From contig BCKE01000025.1 in assembly GCA_001600495.1 (NCBI GenBank), positions 405,545 to 469,544 of the forward strand: a stretch of DNA of 64,000 nt, written 5' to 3'. The position numbers were made by a program, and so were the translations under genes. Shown here piece by piece: positions 1 through 11,304 of this stretch (positions are counted from its first letter, which is position 1; every line of letters starts with the position of its first letter). This DNA is from Pilasporangium apinafurcum (taxonomy: Eukaryota > Oomycota > Peronosporomycetes > Pythiales > Pythiaceae). The notes below the pieces were generated by a model. It was not told the origin of the DNA. It worked only from the letters and a program-made list of their open reading frames with translations, and did not search any database.

Positions 1-104
1 TGGGACTGTTTCTCTACGCCGTTGGGATCGCGTTTGACGACATGTGTGGCAATCGACGGCACTTTGTGATTGATGAGCCGCCGAAATTCGCCCGCTTCCG
101 GCAT
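1..104 (-). CDS. 5' end of an unknown protein, cut by the window edge
   Basis: An ATG at 104-102 opens a frame that reaches the left edge of the window with no stop and encodes 34 residues beginning MPEAGEFRRLINHK and including a KRDPNGVEKQ stretch. The spacing from the stop of the Tousled-like kinase on the same strand (about 230 bp) suits a separate downstream gene. I do not recognise the family from this fragment, and no function is claimed. The start is chosen because it is the only ATG in this frame close to the gene boundary. Confidence 0.4.
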   Translation of the reverse strand, partial: MPEAGEFRRLINHKVPSIATHVVKRDPNGVEKQS

Positions 105-332
105 TTTTGTGCCTGGAACTGGGAGAAACGAATGGGAAAACTTGCACAAAGGCAAACACAAGTAGGCAACATCACGACTAAAAGCAGAGCAATCCATGTA
201 AACGAGTAAATTACTTATTGATACCACTGACTATTAAGCTATGAATCTATGCAGCTACTTTGTCTGACACGTGCACAAACACCCACATTGGGTCCCTATC
301 CTACAACATTTTCTTTTGACTTGATGGAGCAA

Positions 333-2674
333 CTACTGAGGTACCCAGCTTTGCATCGCTTGACGAAGATGGGAAGCTGTTGGTCGTTGCAGTGGATCTA
401 GTCGTAAACAGCTTTCAAGAATCCATCTGGAGAGCTGGGAAATATGTGCTGGGTAGTTGATATGACCAGTATATCTTGACAGAAGCCTTCGAGTCTGGTC
501 ATGCGAAGCTTTATCTGGACAAATTGGGTGTTTGCCGGACAGCATGACGCTGTAGACGATGCCGAGCATCCAAATATCAGCTTTTTCAGCAGTTGCTTTA
601 CAATCGCCGAAGTTGGGGCGGAAGCATTCCGGAGGTAAGTACCGTAATGTACCAACCGTTGAAGATGCAATTGGTTCGACCGTAGTTCGAGCCAAGTCGA
701 AGTCGGTGAGTTTGACGCACACGTCCTTGGTGATCAAAATGTTGGATGGTTTTAAATCATAGTGAGCAATTTTCATCTAAATGACAAAACATAGTACAGT
801 GAGTAGGCATAGATATTGATCACATCTGTCAGCATTAATTCACCTCTTCATGAAGATATGTAAGCGCATTCAGGAGCTGAAACAGGACTTTGAATGCAGA
901 CGCTTCGTCAAAGTGTCCATACATCTATAAAGCAAAAAAAATCTTAGGCAATCATCATCAGCAGGTGAGATATATCATGGAGTTCGAACCTCAACAAGCT
1001 TCTGCAAGTCGGTTTCAACACCATCTACCGTAAATCCTGTGTATAATTGCTGCCTGTACTCAATGAGAAAACATGAGTCTCCGACATTCACGATGTTCGG
1101 ATGATTTAATGCCTAAATATCGTAATTAAACATCATCAATTTTCAAGCCCGACGACTATCGCAAATAATGGAATGAACTCACCCTATGCGTACGATGCTC
1201 ACGCTGAGCATGTTTTCTTGATGTAGATAATTTCAACGCGCAACGGCGTTTCTGGTTCACATAATCAATGACGTCCCAAACTTCTCCATTCCCCCCCTTT
1301 CCCAACAGACGAACCAACAAAAAACGATTGCCTAGAATTGGAAACTTGGAAAATGGAGAGCCTACATACACAAATTCATGATGCCATTGAGCACTGTCCT
1401 CGAACAGATACTGTTTTCAAGGGAGCTACAACTTACTTTTCTCGAGCCGAGCAAGCATAATCTCTTGTTTGTGCTTGGTCTCCTCACGCTACAGTCAACA
1501 AACATCATCATCAATGAGTGTACAGCATTACTAAAAAAGCCCACTTCTGTGGCTTACGTACGCAAAATTCTCGAAACTCTTCTGCAAATTGGGCTCGTCG
1601 GCTGTTGTACCAAGATGCATCGCCATCAACAATCCCCTGGAGGTGTCATAAACGAATTGAATAAAATTGGCCCATAGTCTATCCTTTTATGAAAAATTGT
1701 CGTACCTCTTGGTATGTTGAATCATGAAACCGCTTCTCTTTCATAATGGCTTCTCTTCTCTTTCCAGGATAGAAAAAAACTCGACTAAACATTCCACGAG
1801 CCACAGTTCACACGTCAGTCACACATCTAAATAAAAGATCATCTTACATCAAAGACATACTTGTCGCGCACTTCGAGCGTTCCCCATTGCTGTTCCTTTT
1901 GTTGGAGTTGGAAATATCGCTGAAAAACTTGTGCCTGCAAATCCCATTTTAGTTGCTACAACATCAAATATAATAACACAAAACAAAATGCTTTAAGTAC
2001 AAAAGCGTACGCGAATCTGCAAACATGACGATGTTTCGTACTTCCATCTCATCCTCTTCCGTTTTTGTGGCCGAATAATAATAAAGGATTGGTTCTTGCG
2101 GCACGAAAGCGCGCTCAAAGGGACTCCGACGGTCTTCTTCGATTACTTCATTTTTAATGGTAGATGATCGATCCAGGATGGTGAGCGTCTCGGGCTGCGT
2201 GGTATCCCTATCCATATCAATTGCAGGGGATCGCCGCTGAGGTGTTGGACGGTATTTACCACTCACTGCTCCAACAGCAGCAGTCGGTAGTAGTGCCTCA
2301 GCGGCGCAGGATCGCGGGATCATGAAATTGGATGTGCCAATCATCGGCAACGGAAACTCCTCCGCAATGGACGAAAATTCGACTTTTCGGATCATTTGCG
2401 ACGGAGATGGATCGTCACGCAGTTCTATCGTCATGGAATATTCGCGTTCAGACATCTGCATCGGATCCAACGTAAACTGCTGATGGGGTGTGGACCGAAA
2501 CACGGCATCGCTGGCTTCCATTAGGAAATCATCTTCATCGATGGCACCTGCGTAGCCACGCGAGACGAAGTGGCGCTCGTTACTACCAGTACTACAACTG
2601 CTGCTACATCTGCTGCTGCTGCGGCTGGTAGAGGCGATGGCGCCACCAAAGTTGGGATTATGGAATGGGAGCAT
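333..2674 (-). CDS. Tousled-like serine/threonine protein kinase, nine exons
   Basis: Exons, read 5' to 3' on the minus strand, are 2674-2042, 1955-1848, 1759-1706, 1636-1562, 1488-1437, 1361-1183, 1112-990, 924-844 and 776-333. The phases all join, giving 582 residues. The N-terminal 211 residues are Ser-rich and probably disordered, followed by a charged Gln/Glu/Lys helical region as in Tousled kinases. The kinase domain has a glycine loop GKGGNGEVW, an invariant-type lysine in CALKLS, HYDLKPSNIL (the HYD form of HRD typical of TLKs), and GTLRYLPPECF, which closely matches the TLK activation-segment end. HAQREHRTHR resembles the TLK HACREYRIHK segment. TLKs are nuclear kinases that phosphorylate the histone chaperone Asf1 in S phase; that role is inferred from the family. 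Oddity: the DFG motif reads DFD. The 1759 acceptor (ggaaag) is the weakest junction. Confidence 0.85.
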
Positions 2675-3545
2675 CCGCTATCAACCGCGGGTGGATAATG
2701 GTAGAATAGAGGGGAGGGGAGCGATAAGCCACTTTTTCTCTGTCTGTTTAAGATTCGTACGCGCGCGTCACGTCGACCAGTTCGCTCTCTCAACACGCGC
2801 CAGCGTGAACGCTTTCACACGTTTCTTCTTCGCCTATATGCTGCCTAAACGCGAATAGCGCCAAAATCGCGCGAAGCGACTTCACAATCTCTAAAATGAC
2901 ATTGCGAAGAATTAACTAAAATACATACTTTAAACGTATATAAAACCAAATGTCGCCTCGCCGCCCGACCAAACGCCGCCCCCCGAATGATGGTCGAAAG
3001 GCAGCCGCGGCAACTTCAAGAAAACGAAGGAAACGGCAACATATCCACAAAATTGTAACAGTTGCATATTTGTTACAATTTATTTGTTGCAGATGGGCGC
3101 TTTAATTATCGAATAATTTTTGCATGCAAAATTCACAGATAACATGTGTAGAAACGAGCCATTGTTTTGTCGCGTGTGGGTAGAATCAGCCAATTAAATC
3201 GTAGGAATCTCCTCTTATTCAAAAATCCTCCGGCTCATGAATGATATGTGGCTAACGCTAGTTTTCAAGTTTGAGAATTTTTTTTTTTCAGTTCGGAATT
3301 TTGCGCACCGGATTGATAGCAGTTTAGATGCTGAAAGATCGAATTTGAGAACTGGAAACCTGTACTTCTATATACGGGCGGAAAAGCTAATTTTTTTGGT
3401 CATGTCGTGTCTCTCGCTTCTTCTGAAAAACTGGATGCTCTAAATTCCTGCTTCTCTCTGCCACTGACTGCTTCGACGGTTGGAAAAAGTAGCGACATAT
3501 TCAAAGACGCCACCAAGACACGACGTCGACACAAGCTCATCGACC
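2675..3545. other. Intergenic or unresolved 5' region between the kinase and the PH-domain gene
   Basis: This stretch lies between the divergent Tousled-like kinase start and the PH-domain coding region. It holds short frames only. One open frame from about 3335 to 3559 lacks an ATG until its last few codons and may be an upstream exon of the PH-domain gene. A second frame, from the ATG at 2950, encodes a very basic 30-40 residue peptide ahead of a gtaaca donor. Neither could be joined convincingly to anything. Confidence 0.4.
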
Positions 3546-4310
3546 ATGACATGCGCAGGGTACTTATTATTAAACACCACTGTCGTATTTGCAGAGATTC
3601 ACGCGGGTTTGCTATACTGCACACCTGCGTCGCCAAACACAAATATGAAGACACTATTACTTCGAGAAGATTCTAATGACTACGATTACCAAACCAGGCC
3701 GGCGGGAGAGAATACAAATGAAGAGCATGATGAAGTATTGCCAGAGGAATCTGTATTACCACTGCTGGAACTGCGTACAATGGAAAAGCGGCACGCTATC
3801 GAAATGCCAGAGGTGAAGAAAAGGGATTCCTTCGCAGATGAACCTGTCATAGACAATCAACGATTGTTGCAACTGCCACAAGAACGGATCATGCGATTAA
3901 GTGGCTGCGTCGTCGAAGTTCAGGAGAACGACGGTGAGATGGATGTCGCATCGCTACCAAACTCTTTTCAAGTGGAGACGTACAAGCTCCGTCGTCATTT
4001 GGATGGTCGAACAAGCAGCACTTTAGTAGACAAACTCATTTTTACCGCAATTGATCAAGAGTCAAAGAAGCAATGGATAAAGCATATCAAGAATTGGAAT
4101 CGCTATGGCTGGCGTGATACAACCTTGATCAATGCCGAACATCGCGATTACATGTTGCTCCATGAATTGCTGATTACAGGGGAGAAAATTCGAATTCGCT
4201 CGTCGACATGCAGCTCAGCTACGTCTTCGACAGGATCTACGACGTCCAGACGGACTCGACGTCGATTCTATCGCACGAATGTGGCACATGTGCTTGCTCC
4301 GCCACCTTAA
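3546..4310 (+). CDS. PH-domain protein, 5' structure unresolved
   Basis: An open frame of 254 residues runs from the ATG at 3546 (MTCAGYLLLN) to a TAA at 4308-4310. The C-terminal half looks like the later strands and final helix of a pleckstrin-homology domain. It has ERIMRLSGCVVEV (strand plus turn), NSFQVETYKL, KLIFTAIDQES and the hallmark helix with Trp, KKQWIKHIKNW. The stretch AGLLYCTPAS near residue 20 could be an earlier PH strand, with a long acidic insertion between. PH domains bind phosphoinositides or protein partners at membranes. Because the first PH strands are not seen in this frame, an upstream exon is likely, possibly within 3335-3559. A Ser/Arg-rich tail follows. Function beyond PH-fold recognition is unknown. 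Confidence 0.5.
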   Translation: MTCAGYLLLNTTVVFAEIHAGLLYCTPASPNTNMKTLLLREDSNDYDYQTRPAGENTNEEHDEVLPEESVLPLLELRTMEKRHAIEMPEVKKRDSFADEPVIDNQRLLQLPQERIMRLSGCVVEVQENDGEMDVASLPNSFQVETYKLRRHLDGRTSSTLVDKLIFTAIDQESKKQWIKHIKNWNRYGWRDTTLINAEHRDYMLLHELLITGEKIRIRSSTCSSATSSTGSTTSRRTRRRFYRTNVAHVLAPPP

Positions 4311-4566
4311 TTTTGAGGATGAAGACACCAATTACTTGCAAATATTACAAAGGGAGAAAATTGTTAGAATACGTGTTGACAATATAACTTATTATTATCT
4401 GTGCCAATGGCGTCATGGCTCGACGTTTGTATGCCGCTTGCGACCCCTATATGATTTCGTATTCATCTATGCAAACCATACGATAGCATAATGCTGACTT
4501 TTACATTTTCTCCCACACACTGCAACGATTTAGCGTTCTGAAGATAGCACATTAAGCACCATTTTA

Positions 4567-6066
4567 TCATAAGTTGATCGTGTCTGTGTCTAAATCAGAA
4601 AGTAAGCGCGCATTGGATTTGCTCGTGGACGTAGTTGATGAGAGCCCTGATGTCATCCCGGGAGATTTGAGCTTGTTCATCCGCAAACGCGCTTTGATTG
4701 ATTTCACTCGAGGCTGACGCAAAGACGTTCCACACACACGGCAGAAATTGGCGTCCGCTTGATGTCGTCGACGGAAGCACCGTGGGCACTCAATCACTTC
4801 AGTGAAGATATCCTGTGTACCTGACTGACTAAGCACCAACGGACAGGCGATGATCCCGTAACCAGCAAACATGACCACAGTGGCGAGCATGCGACCCAAG
4901 ATCGTCTGAGGCGCGATGTCACCGTAGCCAACAGTGGTGATGGTCACGACTGTCCAGTATAGACTGACAGGGATATTTCCAAAATTGTTGGGTTCGCCCT
5001 CAATCAAGTACATCGCACATCCGATCACTAATATCATTGTGGACAGCCCAACTAAGAACACGATGATCCGACGTTTGTTGGTGTGGATGTTGTCACTCAA
5101 CGCCGCGCTCGCATCCACGAACCGCACCAGTCGCAACACACGGAAAACACGCATCACGCGAAAGATCCGTAAGACAGCCAAGTGAAGCAATGGACGCGCC
5201 GACGGAATGAAAAAACCTATCTCAGAAAGCATGGTTAGCATTCGATCCCAAAATTGTATATTAACCACAAAGGAATCGTCAGCGATGAGCTTAACATACC
5301 CAAATATGACGGCACCAATGCGCTGATATCAATTAATCCGATTAGACTCAGGACATATTCTTGTGGTTTTCGCACGCAAAGCACGCGCAATGCATACTCG
5401 ATGGAAAACACAATCGTGAAGAAAAATTCCAGCACCAACAGGTAATTGCCAACTTCATCACTGTTCATGGCGAGTCAGACATATAGACACAAGATGATAT
5501 TATGAACAGGATATAGAATGGACGTACCGGATGGACTTTACACTATCGAGCACAGCTATGGTCATCATTTTGTAGCACATCAAAGCAAAAATGAAACGTG
5601 AGTGCGTGTCAAACTAGAGATATCACTTGCAAATGACTTGGAATGATACGAACATACCACAACAAACACTGACTGAGACCATCACCAGCAGCACCAACGC
5701 CATTTTCTGACCATTCGGGGTGCTGGTCTGATACAGCATTTGATACATCCCCTCCCAGTTGGGTTTCGGTCCCCCTTTGACTTCACGATCCACGACGATA
5801 CCATTCACACGGAACCGCATATCACCAAAGTCGTCATCAATATCCAAAGGCTGCAGACCTGTGCGTGGCTTTCCCTCGGTGGTATAGTCGTCGTCGTCGT
5901 CGTCCCGCATTGTAAGTTCACCGTCAGACCCACCCCCTAAGCGTTTTTTGTTTTCCTGTAACGCCGCACCGCGACGGGGACTCAGCACCGCCGCAGGGCT
6001 CATCTCCGACACGCTGGGAACGTCCACGACGTCATAGGTTTCGTCGACATCCAAGTGCAGTTTCAT
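4567..6066 (-). CDS. Voltage-gated potassium channel with C-terminal zinc ribbon
   Basis: Exons are 6066-5658, 5555-5528 (only 28 nt), 5460-5300 and 5216-4567, giving 415 residues. After an acidic N-terminal cytoplasmic region come S1 (ALVLLVMVSVSV), S2 (LLVLEFFFTIVFSIEYALRVL), S3 (LIGLIDISALVPSYLG), S4 with regularly spaced arginines (LRIFRVMRVFRVLRLVRF), S5, a pore loop with the selectivity filter TTVGYGD, and S6. The TVGYGD filter defines a K+-selective channel in the plasma or an internal membrane. Behind S6 lies CPRC...CRVC, a two-knuckle zinc ribbon (spacing CxxC-x11-CxxC), also found in some bacterial VIC-family channels. The overall pattern is closer to bacterial six-TM K+ channels than to animal Kv subunits. 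The start is 296 bp from the ATG of the divergent coiled-coil gene. Confidence 0.9.
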
Positions 6067-6362
6067 CGATTCCTTTCCCGTGATTGTGCAGATGGTCGAG
6101 TCTCAGACGATTGCACCGTCACGAGATCAGCAAAGACTGTCGTTCAGTTGGGAAGGATTCCCGGAAGATCCCGAATAGAAAATCAAACAAGGTACTCGAT
6201 TTTTTATTGGATAAAAATCTGTTAAACGCATGGAGTTCTCTGATTGGTTCAGTTATTTTTATTACATTAGACGGAACGGATAGGGTTTTTTTTGTTCGCC
6301 CTGGTACACAATCACTCTTGCGCCAACTTCAACAGTTAACAAGTGCGGGTACGAGCGGGAAA

Positions 6363-9300
6363 ATGGACATCGAGACGTTTGAGGATTTCTCCTCGGAAGA
6401 GGGGGACGAGGGTGAGTTCAGTGACGATGACATCGTGAACGTGCTGGATCTGATGTCCGAAACAGCGACATTAGCTTCATCATCGTCTTTTCACTCGAGA
6501 TCAACCGCGAAAAAGTCGTCTCTGAGGCGTGAACAACCGATATCGACGCTAGCGAATGAAAAATTCACATCGTCTCCTTCGTTTTCGTCTTCATCCTCTG
6601 CTGATGTATTATTGCAGCAGTTATTTGCATCAGTGTCGCTTCTGCCGCAGGAAACACCGCCAGAGGTTGATGATGACGGGACATCATTACGCAATGAGCG
6701 CGATACTATGCTGGTCGGTGAAAAGAACGACAGTGTTCTGGATATGGATTCGATAGACTGGTTTGAAGATGTTTATGGACAAAGCAGAGCCAACGCTGAA
6801 TTATCATCCCCAAATTTGATGAAAATCAACGATGCATGTTGCGAGACTGTTACTCAAACATCAAATACTTCAAATGAACGGCTTGGGTTACCTTCCATAT
6901 CCCATTACAAGAGTAGCATTTGCCATAACCTTCCCGACGAAATTTCTGCGCAAATGACGGTTATCTATGAGAAAATACTGCAGGTTTGGTTGTCCACAAC
7001 GTCTCATGACATGTATTGCTGGTATAGATGGATAGTATTGATGATACCAATGTTATGGTAGAATTCTGATGGTTTCAACAACTTGGTGGCAATCTGTCGA
7101 GACACACTTCGGATCTCAGCTGATACTAGCTATAGCGAAGGCCAGATTAATTTGGATGGCGCTTTGACACTAAATGCATTTAAGAATTTTGTTGTCGGTA
7201 TCGAAGAGCGACTTGATCGGCAGGGCTTTGCGAGTCACTTTGCCTCGACACGCCTTGAGAGGTAAATTCATCAGTAAATACAGCAAGTCGGCCAAAAAAA
7301 TGTGACTAATCTTTTCTTTGTCATCAGATTAGAGCTCGTTTTGGTTGCTCTAGATCAGCGCTATAACGTCCTACCACCGACGTTAAAGTTAAAATGGACG
7401 AAAACGCTGGATAGCATGGGATTGTTCGCGGAGGTAAAATCACAATTTCATTTGGTTCATATGTATGCTTCCAATCCACGAAACCAAAGTAAACTGCGCA
7501 GATGTTTGAGCGAAAGTCACTCCAGATGGAAATTAAAGACGATAATCGACAATTCACACTGGAGAAGGATCAGTGTCATTCAGTAACGCCCGTCAGTGAT
7601 GATACACACTCAACGTCTTCCTCGATGACATCTGATAAGGTGATGAGGCACGCACAAAATTATCAATTAATGACGTGGGGAAAATTTATGCCAGACAAGA
7701 TGCCTATCCAGCTATCATCACAATTGTCAGAACGGACACACAAAAAGGGACTATATGACAGTGAGTCCAGCAATAAGTGCAAGTTTATCAAGCATATGCG
7801 TCCACCAAAACAGCGAAGAAAAATGATAAGTCCTCCCGAACTTGAGCTTACCTTTCGACCGAAGATTAATGCAGGGTAATATTTGTGGATCTGTTGGGTC
7901 GAGTGGCCGTATTTGTTTATCTCACTCATTCTTCGTGACATCTACAGGAGAAGTAGAGGTAGAGGCATACGTAATAAGGAAGCTTTTACGCTTCGTATGG
8001 AAAAAGATATTTACAAGCGTAGGCAGACACGTTTAGAGCAGGATCAAGAACGGGAAAAGCGTCTAAGCAACACATCGCCTTCTCCAGTCAAATCATTGAT
8101 CGCGAAAGGATCGCAAAGGATATTGCAAAGGAACGGGTTGTGGGAAGAACCTACAGAAAAGCGTCTAAAAAGGCTCTTGATGCGCGGTAACAAGTCAAAA
8201 TACTACATGGAAGATCGTCAAAGAAAGCGAATGCAGGAGCGCCGTCAGCATAGGAAACTTCAGACAGCAGCCATCTCATCTCGTGCCTGCGAATCTCTGT
8301 ATCAACGCGGTCTTGAAAAGCGTATACGAGACGACAGAAGACAGCAAGACGACATACAACACATCCGTCAAAGTTCCGAGCAAATCAAAATGAGTAAAGC
8401 TTCTCACGTAGTGATGAAACGAAAAATCAGACATGCATTGAATCTTGTATGCTGCCGTGAAACTGAGAAAAGTGAAATGGTCGAGACAAGAAAGAGTCGG
8501 AATGTGGCGTTTGTCGAGTTTTCCTGTGCGCTCTTGTTTTTTGGTCTGGTGCCAGACCTAAATACTCCGTGCCCAGGAAACCCTGATATTACTTTGCTTT
8601 GGCATGTATGGACTACCATCGTCAACGCTCATGGACAAACAAGCGAGAGTATGAAAATGGAAGTATTGGAGACACTACTTGATGCCGTTATCCTCGGAGA
8701 CAAACTAAAGAATGTACAATTAACCTCGACTGAGGTGAATGTGCTTCGACTATTGCGAACGAATTATCTCTCCAGAACAAGAACGAAAGCAGTGAATTTC
8801 CGCGATCTTGGAACTCCGCAAGCCATAAACACATCAAGTGGGGTAGCCGAAAAATCGGTGAACAGCCAGCGATTGCCGCCGAAATACTCACTTCATGGGA
8901 AACCTATGGCTTCGGCGAATTCGAATGCTAACCCAGATCCGTTATCAGAACGCGAACATTTGCGTGAGAAGAGGCTTCGTCAACTTCGTGAATTAAAGGA
9001 AAAACAAGAGATCGCAGAGTGCACTTTTCGACCGCAAATAAATCATTCAACCCATACTACACGTGTAAAGGCAGACATTGAGGAAATTAATATGCACTAT
9101 GGAAGAGCAGCCGCCTCAAGTACAAAGAAGGCATTTGAGCGGCTCTATGATGACGCATTTGACCGCCACAATCATGTGCTCGAGAAATACCTACTGGCCA
9201 AACAGCAGCACGAAGAGGTTGAAAAGCGGGAGCGAGCAATATCTCCAGGTTATGTCAACGGTCAAAGTATTGAAGAGCGCCTCCACAAACTGCAGGAAGC

Positions 9301-9820
9301 CCTTGCAAACAGTGCGTTGCCCGTCAACTTTTATCAAAAGATTAAGGCAATGCGAGCTGCTACAGACAAGAAAGCGGCTGAACTAGAAGAAAAAACAAGT
9401 CGACTACTGCCTGCCCATTTTAAGAGATCTAAAGATCATCGAACAATAGTTGTTCCGTTCCATTTTGCGACAGACAAACGTGCGAAGAGGCTTAGCGAGA
9501 ATCGAGAGTTGTCAAGTACTTGCCGACCTCGCAAGAGCACGAAGCAGATGTTCAATTATCGTGCAGCTACCCACCAATTGATGGATAACTCCCCTACGAT
9601 GGGAGATGAGATTAGCACATCATTCAAGACCGCAGATTTGTGCGTTGACGTGCATTTATCTCCTGGTGAAACATACCAGCTGTATTTAAATACTGGCGTC
9701 GACCCGAAATTAGTCACAGATACATTCGCCAGACGCTACAATCTCAGTTCTCCCCAGCGATCGCAATTGCACCAATTGGTAGCTGCAAAACTAGAAGAGT
9801 TCCTCCAATTCCAGGTCTAA
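6363..9820 (+). CDS. Large charged coiled-coil protein with FRPxIN motifs, five exons
   Basis: Exons 6363-6983, 7062-7261, 7328-7433, 7502-7875 and 7948-9820 join in phase to give 1057 residues. The start is the ATG of MDIETFEDFSSEEGDEGEF, the first in frame after the divergent channel promoter. The N-terminus is acidic and Ser-rich. The remainder is Arg/Lys/Glu/Gln-rich predicted helix. The motif [C/L]TFRP[KQ]IN occurs at least twice (LTFRPKINAG and CTFRPQINHS), each time followed by basic helical segments. This FRPxIN signature recurs in long coiled-coil proteins of ciliated and flagellated protists; a cytoskeletal or flagellar role is only an inference. Its last 30 coding bases are also antisense coding sequence of the convergent gene ending at 9791. 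Confidence 0.8.
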
Positions 9821-10744
9821 CTTTGTCGGTGGGACTGGTGGTGTTCGAATGGAAAGATGCCGGTAATTTTTTACAGTGGTTAGGTCCATGATCTCGACCA
9901 CTAAGGTATCGATTGCGAGAAACGGTTCAATGTGCCGTTCATTTGTGAGTAGAAGATTGTCAATGTCATCGTTACGGTAGAGTCCAAAAAGATTTGTCGA
10001 CTTGATGCGGCATTTGAATCGTTGGTCTACAGAAAAAAATGGCGTCATATATTGCGTCATCGTCATGTAACGCAAGTCCGCAAGAAACAAATTAGAGCGT
10101 CATCATAATGCACAATCCAGGTAGGGCACTGACCCATGCAATCTCGTCCCAAAATCACATCCAGTGGCACCGGCGTAGCTTCGCGTGGTTTGATCTGTTT
10201 CCAGTACACCAAACGATGGTGGAAGCAATAGCATGAGCAGCAACTCGACGATTTCCCTCAAGTTGGGCAGGAAATGTGCATGAATACGAGTATGCACGCC
10301 TACCAGAAGTTCTGGGCACGAAAAGAGCTCATCAAGTGCAAAGTACGATTCTGAACCACTAAGCGTGCGACTGCAACCCCTCATGATCCGATCCGTCACG
10401 ATCAGACACGCCTTCGAATCGTTGACATGCTGCGCGACGATTCGCTTCACAGCCGCCACGAAAGCATCCGTACGATGATCGCCAATGAAACACACACCGT
10501 TCAACATGATCTCCTCGCGTGACGCATCGCGGAATGCTTGTGCTGTATCGACGTCGCATTCGATTGGCAGAGGAATGCGCGTCAACTGATCCGAGAATAA
10601 GCGCGTAAGTGCATCAATGTAGTCACCTCGTCGTTGTGACCGTGTGATGCGGCGAACAGAAAGGACAAGTTTCGCATCCAGCACTCGCGTTCGAGAGGAC
10701 CGTGGCGCAATAGTAGCCGCAGGGACAGGTACAGTTTCGGGCAT
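9791..10744 (-). CDS. Conserved-looking protein of unknown function, three exons
   Basis: Exons 10744-10304, 10194-10134 and 10026-9791 join in phase to give 245 residues. Introns have donors gtaggc and gtcagt and acceptors ending acag and ctgtag. The 61-nt middle exon restores a frame reading KPREATPVPLDVILGRDCM, which looks far more protein-like than the unspliced alternative. No signal peptide or membrane segment is evident, and the C-terminus is acidic (LDLELEELF). I do not recognise the family. The gene is convergent with the FRPxIN coiled-coil gene, and the two coding regions overlap by 30 bp. Confidence 0.65.
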
Positions 10745-11304
10745 TTATTTGTGCTTGCTTCCAGGTGTGAAGCGGCGAAAGATTCCTTCTTCAGCTCCTT
10801 CTCTCCATCCGGAGGAGAAAATCTTTCTGTGCAAGTGTGCGTGACACACACGCACGTGCACACGACTTTTCAATCACGCACGGTTATAAACACCACGATG
10901 TACCCTACTGCCTCTCAAGCCAAGTAACCCCGACTTTTAGCTGTTCAACCAATGCATTGCCGTTCCAGCCAAGGGTCTTTACTGCATTCAATATGGAGAT
11001 ATTGGATCAAACAAACTCCTAGCTGTATCAGGAATGAAGACTTTTTTCTGTCATCACACCTGAAGTCCAAGATGATACGAACACTTATTGACTAGATCCC
11101 TGTTCATTTTCGCACTCACTCATACCATCCATCATCATCATTCATTAACTGACTCATTTTACGACTTCCAAATTTACTTGTTTCTTCATGATCCACTCAT
11201 GTTACTTTTGTGTATTAAATACCTGGTGCCAACTTGCCCTTCCTTCCTCCACTTCTTTATCTCTGTGTTGCGTGTGTGTCTTGGTGTTTCTTCTCTACTT
11301 CCGT
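10745..11304. other. Intergenic region without a supported gene
   Basis: This is the upstream flank of the 245-residue gene and the downstream flank of the Kre9-like gene. It contains pyrimidine-rich runs and short ORFs with no recognisable motif. I see no tRNA and no repeat. Confidence 0.5.

Noticed and set aside
2950-3120. Small basic ORF (MSPRRPTKRRPP...) with a gt...ag intron-like interval
   Set aside because: Only about 40 codons after splicing, low complexity, no conserved motif; likely leader sequence or chance.
10103-10300. Unspliced reading of the 245-residue gene through 10103
   Set aside because: The 61-nt exon gives more protein-like sequence and good donor and acceptor sites on both sides, and phases close exactly.
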